The notes under the pieces are model-generated. The model did not search any database and was not told the origin of the DNA. It saw only the letters and a program-made list of their open reading frames with translations. A DNA stretch of 64,000 nt, taken from NCBI RefSeq assembly GCF_019880555.1, contig NZ_JAINVU010000001.1:682001-746000 (forward strand). The letters run 5' to 3'. Below are positions 33,555-42,779 of the stretch, one piece after another; within the stretch, counting starts at the first letter, position 1; every line of letters starts with the position of its first letter. The stretch is from Hephaestia mangrovi. GTDB taxonomy: Bacteria; Pseudomonadota; Alphaproteobacteria; Sphingomonadales; Sphingomonadaceae. The translations under genes and the position numbers were made by a program.

Positions 33555-33609
33555 CAAGGGATTCGTCCCTTGTTGAGCCGGGGCGTCGTGCAAGGCGCGA
33601 TGCCCCGGC
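33555..33609 (+). terminator. Two hairpins after ahcY
   Basis: CAAGGGA-TTCG-TCCCTTG (33555-33572) is a seven-base stem closed by a stable TTCG loop, and GCCGGGGC (33577-33584) pairs with GCCCCGGC (33602-33609). They begin four bases after the ahcY stop. There is no T tract, so these are likely 3'-end stabilisers or weak terminators. Confidence 0.5.
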
Positions 33610-33658
33610 CGACGATGCGCCATTGACGATCGGCGGAAGGCGCACCTAGGCGTTGGCG

Positions 33659-35425
33659 ATGGCCAACTCACCGATCGATCTGTCTGTTTCGCCACTGGCT
33701 GCTCTGCGCGATGAATGTCGTAGCGCGCGATCCGCCGTCGCGGCCGACCCCAAAGACGGAACCGCCGCCGAAGCATTATATACTTGCGTGCGCCGCGCCG
33801 CGGACAACGCAATGCGCCAGCCGGCCAAGCCGCAACGCCCGATTGCGCCGGAGGTGGCCGAGGCGGCGCGTCTGCTGCAAAATGGCGCGAGTGAGCAGGC
33901 GGAAATTCTGCTGCGCCGCTATCTCGCGGTCGTTCGCAACGAACCGGATGCCATGCTGCTCATGGCGAACATCGCCGCGCAGTGCGGCTTTCCGGAAAAT
34001 GCCGAGCGCATTCTGCGTCGTTCGGTAGAATTGCACCCCGACCGCAACGCGAACTGGATTGCGCTCGCCCGCCTCCAGCATGATCGCGCCAAGCAGGACG
34101 ATCAAGTCGAATTGGTCGACGATGCCCTGGCGTGCCTCGATCGCGCTCTTGCCAACGATCCACTCGACGAAGAGGCGCTGGGCTTCAGGCCCGCGCTGCT
34201 GACACAGATCTGGCGTCTCGACGAGGCGCATGAATCGTTCCGGATACTCGTTGAGAAGTACCCTGAGAGCCAGCCCGCTTGGATCAATTATGCGCACCTG
34301 CTTAAGACGCGCGGCGATTTCGGCGAGGCGGTGGCCGCCTATCGCACTGCGCTGGCGCTCGATCCGGATAATGGGACGGCGTGGTGGTTATTTGCCGATC
34401 TCAAGCTGGCGCGCTTCTTTCCGTTCGATGTCGAACTGATGACGGCGGCATTGCCGCGCCAGCGTGACGTCATGGCCGAAGCGAGCCTGCATTTCGCGCT
34501 CGGTGCCGCAATCCATCAGATGCAGGATTACGAGGCGGCGGCCGGCCATTTGCGGCAAGGTAATGCCCTGCGTTTGAAAGAGCGCCCGCATGATGTCTCC
34601 GCGATGAGGGCGGGAGTCGACCGGGCGATCGAAACCTATAGCCCCGGCTTCTTCGCTGAACGCGCCGTTGCAGGGCATGACAGCAACGAGCCGATCTTCG
34701 TTCTTGGATTGCCGCGCTCGGGCTCGACTCTGCTCGAACAGATATTGGCGAGCCATTCGGCGATTGAGGGAACAGCCGAGTTATTCGCCATCCAGCAAAT
34801 CGAGGTCGAGTTGTTCCGTCGTCATACTGCGGACACGGTCGAGGCGTTCATCGACACCCTCGGCGCCGAGGAATTGGCCGCGCTCGGCCAGCGCTACCTT
34901 GATCTCACGCGATTCCACCGGCGCAGCGCGCGGCATCACTTCATCGACAAAAACCCCGGCAACTGGAGGCAGATCGGCTTCATCCATTCGATCCTGCCGA
35001 ACGCCCGGATCATCGACATTCGCCGCAATCCGCTGGATTGCTGCTTCGCCAATTACGCGCAGCATTTCATGGTCGGGGTGAATTACAGTTACGGCCTGGC
35101 CGAGGTCGCATCGCAATATCGCGAATATCTTCGATTCATGCGCCATATCGATCGCGTCTTGCCCGGGCGCGTCCACCGGGTGATCTACGAAGATCTGGTG
35201 GAAGACATCGAGAGCGAGACGCGCCGGCTGTTCGCTTATCTGGAATTGCCCTTCGAGGAATCCTGCCTGCGGTTCTTCGAAAGCGATCGACCGGTACGAA
35301 CCCCGAGTTCAGAGCAGGTGCGCCAGCCGATCAACCGCGCGGGGATCGACAAATGGCGCCGTTACGAACCATGGCTCGATCTGGTCGCCGCTGTTGGCGA
35401 CTTGGCCGACGACTGGCGAAGCTGA
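33659..35425 (+). CDS. TPR-repeat sulfotransferase
   Basis: A protein of about 588 residues. The N-terminal half (about 70-320) consists of tetratricopeptide repeats; the C-terminal half is a PAPS-dependent sulfotransferase. The 5'-phosphosulfate loop is PIFVLGLPRSGSTLLEQ (about 345-361) and the 3'-phosphate site lies near RRNPLDCCF (about 455-463). No signal peptide or membrane segment is seen, so it acts in the cytoplasm. TPR-sulfotransferases are related to protein-tyrosine sulfotransferases, but the acceptor is unknown. The ATG at 33659 is preferred over a TTG six bases upstream. The TonB receptor gene follows on the same strand 127 bases later. Confidence 0.9.
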   Translation: MANSPIDLSVSPLAALRDECRSARSAVAADPKDGTAAEALYTCVRRAADNAMRQPAKPQRPIAPEVAEAARLLQNGASEQAEILLRRYLAVVRNEPDAMLLMANIAAQCGFPENAERILRRSVELHPDRNANWIALARLQHDRAKQDDQVELVDDALACLDRALANDPLDEEALGFRPALLTQIWRLDEAHESFRILVEKYPESQPAWINYAHLLKTRGDFGEAVAAYRTALALDPDNGTAWWLFADLKLARFFPFDVELMTAALPRQRDVMAEASLHFALGAAIHQMQDYEAAAGHLRQGNALRLKERPHDVSAMRAGVDRAIETYSPGFFAERAVAGHDSNEPIFVLGLPRSGSTLLEQILASHSAIEGTAELFAIQQIEVELFRRHTADTVEAFIDTLGAEELAALGQRYLDLTRFHRRSARHHFIDKNPGNWRQIGFIHSILPNARIIDIRRNPLDCCFANYAQHFMVGVNYSYGLAEVASQYREYLRFMRHIDRVLPGRVHRVIYEDLVEDIESETRRLFAYLELPFEESCLRFFESDRPVRTPSSEQVRQPINRAGIDKWRRYEPWLDLVAAVGDLADDWRS

Positions 35426-35552
35426 CATTGGTTACGACTGTGACTTTTCGGTCACGTCGAGTGCGGAAAATGGGGAAGCCTGCTTAAACGTTGTTCTATT
35501 ACTCCCGGCAGTTGGGCACAAACGTGTGATTCATGTTCAGGGGGTATTAACA

Positions 35553-38500
35553 ATGAAAAGACTTGGCATTGCCATTCTCTCGTCGGTGTCGTTCGCGGCC
35601 ATGATGGCGGCGCCGGCGTACGCGCAGACCGCGACGTCGCTCGATGCGAACACCGATACGTCGGACCTCCAGACGAATACGGATGCCTCTGTCACCAATG
35701 CGCAGGGGCAGTCTGAAAAGGCGGGCGACATCATCGTCACCGGCTCGCGTATCCGGCGCGACAATTTTGCGACGCCGCAGAACGTGGATATCTTCACGCG
35801 TGATGACGAAATCCTCGCCGGTTCGCGCTCCACGACGGACGTGCTGCAATCGGCCACCGTCACGTCGGGCACCTCGCAGATCAGCGGCAGCTTCCTCGGC
35901 TATCTCTCGGATGGCGGCCAGGCGGCGAATGTCGTCGGCCTTCGCGGCCTCGGCGCGTCGCGCACGCTGATCCTGCTCAATGGTCGCCGCTTGGCGCCTG
36001 CTGGCGTCGGTCCGCAGCTCGTCTCGGCGGACCTCAACGTGCTGCCGACGTCGATCGTGCAGCGGATCGAGGTTCTTCGCGAGGGTGCATCGTCGATCTA
36101 TGGGTCGGATGCGATCGCGGGCGTCATCAACATCATCACCGATACCAAGGTGGACAAGACGACGATCGACGCCTTCTCGTCCGTGCCTGAGTCGGGCACC
36201 GGCGCCAGCTACCGTGCATCGCTGACCACCGGCAAGGTGTTCGATCGCGGCCACATCACGGCTGCTTTCGAATATCGCCAGGATAACGGCATGCGGCTCG
36301 GCGACCGCAGCATCTACCGCTGCCCGCGTGAGCTTGCTTATATCAACGGTCAGGAAGTCGGCCAGGGTTCACCGGACGATCCCAGCCAGCTGCGCTGCTT
36401 CCCGTTCGAACGTGCCGGTCTCGGTACGGCCAATGGCTACGGCATCGCCTACACCGGCTATACCGATGGCACCGATCTTCTTGGCTTCGGCTTCGCTGGC
36501 CGCCAGGGCCTGCGGAATGGCAGCATCGACAACCCGCCGCTCAACGTCGATAATTACGACCTGCGTCCTCTCACGAACCCGATTTCGTTGAGGGATACGG
36601 TGTTCTCGCCGGTCAAAACGTACACCGCTTATGCTAATGGTTCCTATGAACTCGGCATCGGTGATCTCGAGCTGTATGGGGAATCGCTGTTTAATCGGCG
36701 CGAGTCGCATCAGCAGGGCTCGACGCAGATTAACTTCCAGAGCATCACAAATTCCGGTGAGGCGCAGCTCTACGGTGGCAATTTCACTGATTACTATACC
36801 GGCGCGGCGGTTCCTTGCGCCGACGTGCTGGGCAGTGCGTGCAGCCCCTTCTTCCCGACGGCATGGGCGAACAGCGGCGTCAATTATTATGGCCCGTTCA
36901 TCGTTCCCAACCGCGAATTCAATCAATCGCAGCGGGTCGATTTCCTGCGCGCAAACCTCGGCTTGCGCGGCAGCATCGGCCTTGGTGACTGGCGTTTCGA
37001 TGCCAATGCGATGATCTCTCGGACCCGGTCGCGTGATTCGATCCAGAATGCGGTCACCGATCGCGTCGATAACGTGCTGGTCGCGGTTGATGCGCCCTCG
37101 GGAACGCCGGACCAATATATCACCACGGCGCTGCCTGGCGAGTTCGGCGCGGGCAACAAATACACTTGCGCCGCCAACGTGACCAACGGAGCATATAACG
37201 GCGGCACCTGCGTGCCGATCGATATGTTCAATCCCGACGTTCTCGCGCGGGGTAATCTGCCGCAGTCGTTCTACGATTACGTCTACACCAACAGCGTGGG
37301 CCACACGAAGTACAACCAGGAGACGTTCAGCATCGGGTTCGACGGCTCGATGTTCAAGCTGCCCGGTGGCATGGCCAAGGCAGCCTTCGGCTTCGAGCAC
37401 CGCCATGACAAGATCGACGACGAACCGTCGCCCGAACGCCTGGCGGGCACACTCTACGGCTATGGTCTGGCGCAAGCGACGCGCGGTAGCGACATGGTCA
37501 ACGAGGCTTATGCCGAAGTGCAGCTGCCGTTTATCGCCGACAAGCCGTTCTTCAACCTGCTCGAACTCGATGCTTCGGGCCGGTATACCCATTACCAGTC
37601 ATACGGATCGGGTTGGACTTACTCGCTGCGTGGCGAGTGGGCGCCGGTCAGCGGCATCCGGTTGCGCGGCAATTATGGCACCAACTTCCGCGCGCCGAAC
37701 CTGTACGAGCAGTTCGTCGCCGATCAGATCGGTTTCTATCCGGGGAGCGACGACCCTTGCGACGAGTTCGGAACGAAAACGTCGCCCTCGACCAACACCT
37801 ATAAGAATTGTCTAGCTGAGCTGACGCCGATTCTTGATAATCCGGCAACGCCCCAAAATGAGGCGCTCAACTATTTCACCTCTGGCTCGATCCAGGTGAC
37901 GACGAGCGGCGGACGCGGCGTCCTTAAGGCCGAGAAGGCGACCACGTGGGGCTTCGGCACCGTTTTGACGATGCCGAAAAGGATCGCCGATCTGTCACTG
38001 GCAATCGACTATTGGGACATCCGGGTCCGTGGTGAAGTCGGCAACCTGGGCAACTTGATCCTGAACTTCTGCTATCAAGCCGATGATTTCCCATCGAATC
38101 CGTATTGCGCCTTCATCAATGGACGTAATCCTGCGTCCGATACGCATCCCGGCGAGATCACCAGCTTCCGGAATCCGTATCTCAACATCGCACAGCAGCG
38201 TGCGTCGGGCATCGATTTCGATGCGCGTTACGCGACTGGCCTGCTCGGTGGGCAATTCTCGACCCAGCTTCAGGCGACCCGCAACACGCGGCAGGCCACC
38301 GAATATTTCCCGGGCGATGGCTTGACCGATTATAACGGTAACCTCGGTTATCCGGGCGCCGGAGCTGGTCCGAAGTGGGTCGGTACGCTCGATACGCGGT
38401 TCACGACCGGAAGCGGGATCACGTTCCGTTGGGGCATCAAATATGTTGGCGAGGCCCATGATACGCTCACCGATCCGGTCTTCCTCACGATGGGCGGCGT

Positions 38501-38768
38501 CTCCTGCGCCGAGGGAAGTCCGGGCTGCTACCAGGCGACCTACGATCTCAAGGCCGAGGCATATTGGGAGCATGGGTTCTCGGTGCAGTTCCGTTGGAAG
38601 GACATCGGTGAATTCACCTTCGGCGTGAACAACGCGTTCGATGCCAAGCCGCCGAAGCTCAGCGCTGCCCAGGAAGACAATGCGCCGCGTCTGGGGAATT
38701 ACTTCGCAAATGGTCCGTATGATTACTACGGCCGCTCGTTCTTCATGAACGTGACGCGCAGCTTCTGA
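35553..38768 (+). CDS. TonB-dependent outer membrane receptor
   Basis: A 1071-residue outer-membrane receptor for TonB-driven uptake. Signal peptide about 1-24 (PAYA-Q), then a Thr/Asp/Asn-rich linker, a TonB box near DIIVTGSRI (59-67), the plug domain (VVGLRGLGASRTLILLNGRR, VLREGASSIYGSDAIAGVINI) and a long beta-barrel ending in the aromatic C-terminus RSFFMNVTRSF. There is no N-terminal signalling domain. Its size places it among large sphingomonad receptors thought to take up plant or peptide/oligosaccharide compounds; the ligand is unknown. The ATG has CAGGGGG upstream. A strong terminator follows. Confidence 0.95.
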   Translation: MKRLGIAILSSVSFAAMMAAPAYAQTATSLDANTDTSDLQTNTDASVTNAQGQSEKAGDIIVTGSRIRRDNFATPQNVDIFTRDDEILAGSRSTTDVLQSATVTSGTSQISGSFLGYLSDGGQAANVVGLRGLGASRTLILLNGRRLAPAGVGPQLVSADLNVLPTSIVQRIEVLREGASSIYGSDAIAGVINIITDTKVDKTTIDAFSSVPESGTGASYRASLTTGKVFDRGHITAAFEYRQDNGMRLGDRSIYRCPRELAYINGQEVGQGSPDDPSQLRCFPFERAGLGTANGYGIAYTGYTDGTDLLGFGFAGRQGLRNGSIDNPPLNVDNYDLRPLTNPISLRDTVFSPVKTYTAYANGSYELGIGDLELYGESLFNRRESHQQGSTQINFQSITNSGEAQLYGGNFTDYYTGAAVPCADVLGSACSPFFPTAWANSGVNYYGPFIVPNREFNQSQRVDFLRANLGLRGSIGLGDWRFDANAMISRTRSRDSIQNAVTDRVDNVLVAVDAPSGTPDQYITTALPGEFGAGNKYTCAANVTNGAYNGGTCVPIDMFNPDVLARGNLPQSFYDYVYTNSVGHTKYNQETFSIGFDGSMFKLPGGMAKAAFGFEHRHDKIDDEPSPERLAGTLYGYGLAQATRGSDMVNEAYAEVQLPFIADKPFFNLLELDASGRYTHYQSYGSGWTYSLRGEWAPVSGIRLRGNYGTNFRAPNLYEQFVADQIGFYPGSDDPCDEFGTKTSPSTNTYKNCLAELTPILDNPATPQNEALNYFTSGSIQVTTSGGRGVLKAEKATTWGFGTVLTMPKRIADLSLAIDYWDIRVRGEVGNLGNLILNFCYQADDFPSNPYCAFINGRNPASDTHPGEITSFRNPYLNIAQQRASGIDFDARYATGLLGGQFSTQLQATRNTRQATEYFPGDGLTDYNGNLGYPGAGAGPKWVGTLDTRFTTGSGITFRWGIKYVGEAHDTLTDPVFLTMGGVSCAEGSPGCYQATYDLKAEAYWEHGFSVQFRWKDIGEFTFGVNNAFDAKPPKLSAAQEDNAPRLGNYFANGPYDYYGRSFFMNVTRSF

Positions 38769-38802
38769 TAGGCCGGAGCCTTGGCTCCGATCTGATGCGA
38801 TG

Positions 38803-38836
38803 AACGGGCGGAACGAAAGTTCCGCCCGTTTTTTTT
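38803..38836 (+). terminator. Rho-independent terminator after the TonB receptor
   Basis: A perfect 12-base stem (AACGGGCGGAAC, 38803-38814, with GTTCCGCCCGTT, 38819-38830), GAAA loop and a run of eight T. The strongest terminator in the window. A smaller hairpin, CGGAGCC-TT-GGCTCCG, precedes it at about 38774-38789. The 216 bases from here to the divL start hold no gene I can support. Confidence 0.95.
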
Positions 38837-39052
38837 GTTGTTTTGGATCGATCGGGCTGGTGCCTGCAAATGAGGTCACATCGCGATTTCATGCCGGCCG
38901 CGATGAAGTCCTCTTTATCGCCTCGGCTGCACGTATATGATCCGCTCGCTTCCGCCCAGGCATTGGTCGGCTAATTACTCATCTGCCTCGGTCTCGAGGT
39001 GTGACAACGACGGAGTCAGGTCATCAACGTCACGAATGCGGTAATCGCCGGC

Positions 39053-41362
39053 GTGATACTCGCTCTTCTGCTAGCGGCGGCGGTGTGGGCGTTGTTCGTC
39101 GGCCTGTTCGCGCGGAAAGCGGCGGCGATCCGCGCGGGCGGGCATGCCGATCAGGAGACGCTTTCGGCGTCCTCGCCAGCGCAGCCGTTGATCGTCCGCA
39201 GCGATGGGCGGCTCGTGATGTCGGGCCTCCTGGCAGACTGGCTGGGGCTGACGCAGCCGCCACGCTATCTGGCCGATCTGTCGGCGGCCGACGCCGGTCT
39301 TAACGCAGATGATCTCCGAACACTCGAAGAGAAGGTGGCGGCAACGCAACGATCGGGCCGCGCGTTTTCCCTGGCTCTGAGCCCGCAGGGCTCGCCACGC
39401 GCGCTGATGATCCGGGGGCAACGGGTTCCGCTTGAAGGGGACGGTCGCGAAGCGGTCGTTCTCTGGGTCTTCGATGCCACCGAGACCCAGCAGGAAATCC
39501 ACCGCCTCGAAGCCGAGAACGCGCGGCTTGAGGCGGCGTTTCAGTCGCTCACCGGGCTGATCGAGGCGGCGCCGTTGCCGATGTGGTATCGCGGCCCCGA
39601 TCTCAGGCTGGCGATGGTCAATTCGGCCTATGTCGACGCGGTCGAGGCGAACAATGCCGATGATGTGATCGCGCGCGGCACCGAGCTTGTCGAGGCGGCA
39701 GGGCTCGGCGGTCCGCTCGCCGGCGCTGCCGCCGCGCGCGACAGTGGCGGGATGCACCAGCAGGCGATGCCCGCGACGATCGGCGGCGCGCGCCGGATGC
39801 TGTGCATTTACGACGTGCCGCTGCCGACCGGCGGCGTCGCCGGTTTCGCGGTCGATATCGAGGAACTCGAACAGGCGCGTGGTGGTATCCGTCGCTTCGC
39901 CGAGGCGCAGCGGACGATGCTCGATCGGCTGTCGGCCGGCGTCGCGCAATTCGCCGTCGATCGCACATTGGTGTTCTGCAACGAGGCGTTCCGCCGCCTG
40001 TTCGCGATGCGCCGCGAATGGATCGCCGACAAGCCCGAGTTCGATCGCGTGCTCGAACGGATGCGAGAGACCAACCGCCTACCCGAAGTGCGCGACTTTC
40101 CGACCTGGAAAAGCGAGCGGCATGAATGGTTTACGGCCGCCGGTGCGGTCGAGGAGAACTGGCATCTCGCCGGCGGCAAGCACATCCGCCTGCTCGCGCA
40201 GCCGCTCCCTGACGGTGGCCTGCTGCTGGTGTTCGAGGATCGCACCGAGCAGGTCCAACTCGCCAGCGCGCGCGATACGCTGCTGCGGGTGCGCACCGCC
40301 ACGTTCGACAATCTGTTCGAGGCGCTGGGCGTGTTCGCCGCCGACGGCCGGCTGCAATTGTGGAACACGCGCTTCGCCCGCACCTGGGGGTTCGATGACG
40401 AGTTCCTCGCTGGTCATCCGCGCGTCGATACGCTGGCCGAGGCGGCAACGGCGAGCCTCGGCAATCCCGAGCGCGCGGCGCTGATCGGCGATCTCGTGCG
40501 CTCGGCGACCGTGGAGCGTCAGCAGCGCGGTGGGCGTGTCGCCTTCGCCGACGGGCGGCATTTCGAGTTCGCCGCGGTGCCGCTGCCCGATGGCAACGCG
40601 CTGTTCACGATGCTCGACATCACCGACAGCCGCCGCATCGAACGCGCGCTGCGCGATCGCGCCGAGGCGCTCGAGGCGGCGGACAAGGTCAAGACCGCAT
40701 TCGTCGCCAACATGAGCTACGAATTGCGCACCCCGCTCACCTCGATCAGCGGATTCGCCGAGATGCTGCACGGTGGTTATGCCGGCGATCTGTCGGCATC
40801 GGGCAAGGCCTATGTCGAGGCGATCCTCGATTCGTCGGCGCGGCTCGGCACGTTGATCGACGAGGTGCTCGATCTGACCCAGCAGGGCGAAACGCCGGAG
40901 CTCGAGCGGTCGGCGGTCGATCTGACACGGATCTCGCGCACCGCCGCCGATGCCGTCGCGCCGCTGGTCGAGCGCAACCGGCTCGACTTCGTGATCGATC
41001 TGGCGCCGAGCCTCGGCGAGGTCGATGGCGACGGCCGGCGGTTGCAGCAGGTGGTCGAGAACTTGCTGCGCCATGCCATCGCGACGACGCCGGAGGAAGG
41101 CCGCATCCTGCTCCATGGCGACGGCACGCCCGATCGGGCGCGGCTGGTGGTGTCGGACAACGGCCCCGGCCTCGATGCCGACGCGGCGAAAGGCGCGTTC
41201 GATCGCTTCGCGCGGCCGGGGCTGACCGCGACGGGAGAGCCCGCGCTCGGGCTGGGCCTGCCGCTCGCCAAGCGCGTCGTCGAGGCGCATGGCGGAACGA
41301 TCGCGCTTTATTCGGAGCCGGGCGAGGGGACGATGATCGCCGTCGAACTGCCGCGTCGATGA
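39053..41362 (+). CDS. divL: DivL-type cell-cycle histidine kinase relative with Tyr at the phosphosite
   Basis: A 769-residue membrane protein with one N-terminal membrane helix, several PAS-like domains (about 155-520), a DHp domain and an ATPase domain. The usual histidine of the H box is Tyr556 (FVANMSYELRTPLTS), which is the hallmark of Caulobacter DivL (Tyr550; also 769 residues). The ATPase boxes are present: LQQVVENLLRHA (N), VVSDNGPGLD (G1) and GLGLPLAKRVVEAHGG (G2). DivL controls CckA-CtrA signalling through DivK. The following genes tsaE-amgK-murU-addB-addA-trxA match the alphaproteobacterial divL neighbourhood. The GTG at 39053 has no good ribosome binding site, so the true start may be a little upstream at a rare codon. 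Confidence 0.9.
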   Translation: MILALLLAAAVWALFVGLFARKAAAIRAGGHADQETLSASSPAQPLIVRSDGRLVMSGLLADWLGLTQPPRYLADLSAADAGLNADDLRTLEEKVAATQRSGRAFSLALSPQGSPRALMIRGQRVPLEGDGREAVVLWVFDATETQQEIHRLEAENARLEAAFQSLTGLIEAAPLPMWYRGPDLRLAMVNSAYVDAVEANNADDVIARGTELVEAAGLGGPLAGAAAARDSGGMHQQAMPATIGGARRMLCIYDVPLPTGGVAGFAVDIEELEQARGGIRRFAEAQRTMLDRLSAGVAQFAVDRTLVFCNEAFRRLFAMRREWIADKPEFDRVLERMRETNRLPEVRDFPTWKSERHEWFTAAGAVEENWHLAGGKHIRLLAQPLPDGGLLLVFEDRTEQVQLASARDTLLRVRTATFDNLFEALGVFAADGRLQLWNTRFARTWGFDDEFLAGHPRVDTLAEAATASLGNPERAALIGDLVRSATVERQQRGGRVAFADGRHFEFAAVPLPDGNALFTMLDITDSRRIERALRDRAEALEAADKVKTAFVANMSYELRTPLTSISGFAEMLHGGYAGDLSASGKAYVEAILDSSARLGTLIDEVLDLTQQGETPELERSAVDLTRISRTAADAVAPLVERNRLDFVIDLAPSLGEVDGDGRRLQQVVENLLRHAIATTPEEGRILLHGDGTPDRARLVVSDNGPGLDADAAKGAFDRFARPGLTATGEPALGLGLPLAKRVVEAHGGTIALYSEPGEGTMIAVELPRR

Positions 41363-41811
41363 TCCAGCGGGGCGTGAGGCTTCCCGATCCCGCCGCCAGC
41401 GAGGCGTTCGGCGCGCGCCTCGCCGCGGCGGCGCGCATCGGCGACGTCATCACGCTTTCGGGCCCGCTCGGCGCCGGCAAGACCAGCATCGCGCGCGGGT
41501 TGCTCGGCGCGCTCGGGCTTGCGGGCGAGGCGCCGAGCCCCAGCTTTGCGATCGTCCAGCCGTACGATCCGCCCGAGGTGCGGTTCGCCGTGCTGCACGT
41601 CGATCTCTACCGGCTGGACGATCCGTCGGAGCTCGACGAGCTCGGGCTCGATGACGCGCGCTGGGATGCGCTGCTGGTGGTCGAATGGCCCGAACATGGC
41701 GGCGACTGGCAGGATGCGCTCGCGCTGACCCTCGCGATCGAACCGGACGGCGCGCGCGTCTTGACAGCGCGCGTGCCGCCGTCATGGGAAGCGCGATGGC
41801 GATCGATATGA
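41359..41811 (+). CDS. tsaE: tRNA t6A synthesis ATPase TsaE
   Basis: TsaE is the ATPase of the TsaBDE complex that makes N6-threonylcarbamoyladenosine at tRNA position 37. The 150 residues have Walker A GPLGAGKTSIARG, the PSPSFAIVQPYD switch, HVDLYRLDDPSELDELGLDD and VVEWPEHG. It overlaps the divL stop by four bases (ATGA) and reads into amgK. MtaB (10539) later modifies the t6A made by this pathway. Confidence 0.95.
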   Translation: MIQRGVRLPDPAASEAFGARLAAAARIGDVITLSGPLGAGKTSIARGLLGALGLAGEAPSPSFAIVQPYDPPEVRFAVLHVDLYRLDDPSELDELGLDDARWDALLVVEWPEHGGDWQDALALTLAIEPDGARVLTARVPPSWEARWRSI

Positions 41812-42779
41812 CTCCGCCGGCCGATGCGGCCGATTTCCTCGACACGCATGGCTGGGCCGGCGCGGCCATCGCGCCGCTCGCCGGCGACGCCTCGTTCCGT
41901 CGCTATTTCCGGGTCAGCGATGGCGGCCGGCGCGCCGTGCTGATGGATGCGCCGCCGCCGCACGAGAATCCGCGGCCGTTCGTCGACGTGGCGTGCTGGC
42001 TGCACGAACGCGGCTTCGCGGCGCCGGCGATCCTTGCCGCCGATCTCGATCGCGGGCTGGTGCTGCTGGAGGATTTCGGCGACGTAAGAATGCGCGAGAC
42101 GGTCGATGCCGATCCGGCGCGCGGCGAAGCGCTCTATGCCGAGGCGATCGATCTGCTGGTCGCGCTGCACAAGCACGAAGCCGGGCCGCTGCGCCCGTAC
42201 AATCGCGCCGAGCTCGATCGCGAGGCGGGGCTGTTGGTCGACTGGTATTGCCCCGCCGTCGGGCTCGATGTCGATTCATCGGACTATCGCGAGGCATGGG
42301 CATCGGCATTCGATCTCGTCGCCGATACGCAACACCCCGTCACGGTGCTGCGCGATTATCATGCCGAAAACCTGATGCTGATCGAAGGCGGCGGCCTCGG
42401 GCTGCTCGATTTCCAGGATGCGCTCGCCGGGCATCGCGCCTACGATCTGGTCTCGCTGCTGCAAGACGCGCGGCGCGACGTCGAGCCCGAGATCGAGGCC
42501 GCGATGCTCGCCCGCTATTGTGCCGAAACCGGGGCGGGGGACGATTTCGTCGCCGCCTATCGCGTGCTCGGCGCGCAGCGCAACGCGAAGATCATCGGCA
42601 TCTTCACCCGGCTGTGGAAACGCGACGGCAAGCCGCGCTACGCCGCGATGTGCCCGCGCGTCTGGCGCTACCTCGAGGCCGATCTCGCCGTGCCCGAGCT
42701 TGCCAGCGTCAAGGCATGGTTCGATGCCAATGTGCCGCCTGCGCGGCGCGGCAACCCGATGGAGATCGGCACGCGATGA
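41796..42779 (+). CDS. amgK: N-acetylmuramate/N-acetylglucosamine kinase AmgK
   Basis: An anomeric sugar kinase of the aminoglycoside phosphotransferase fold that phosphorylates MurNAc/GlcNAc C1 in the peptidoglycan-recycling shortcut to UDP-MurNAc. Visible motifs: GDASFRRYFRV near the start, the Brenner-type catalytic LRDYHAENLML and the metal DFQDALAGHRAYDLVSLLQDARRD. Three in-frame ATGs exist (41784, 41796, 41808). 41796 has GGGA at good distance; 41808 overlaps the tsaE stop as ATGA and is also likely. The product feeds MurU, encoded next. This bypass gives intrinsic fosfomycin tolerance in species that have it. Confidence 0.9.
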   Translation: MAIDMTPPADAADFLDTHGWAGAAIAPLAGDASFRRYFRVSDGGRRAVLMDAPPPHENPRPFVDVACWLHERGFAAPAILAADLDRGLVLLEDFGDVRMRETVDADPARGEALYAEAIDLLVALHKHEAGPLRPYNRAELDREAGLLVDWYCPAVGLDVDSSDYREAWASAFDLVADTQHPVTVLRDYHAENLMLIEGGGLGLLDFQDALAGHRAYDLVSLLQDARRDVEPEIEAAMLARYCAETGAGDDFVAAYRVLGAQRNAKIIGIFTRLWKRDGKPRYAAMCPRVWRYLEADLAVPELASVKAWFDANVPPARRGNPMEIGTR

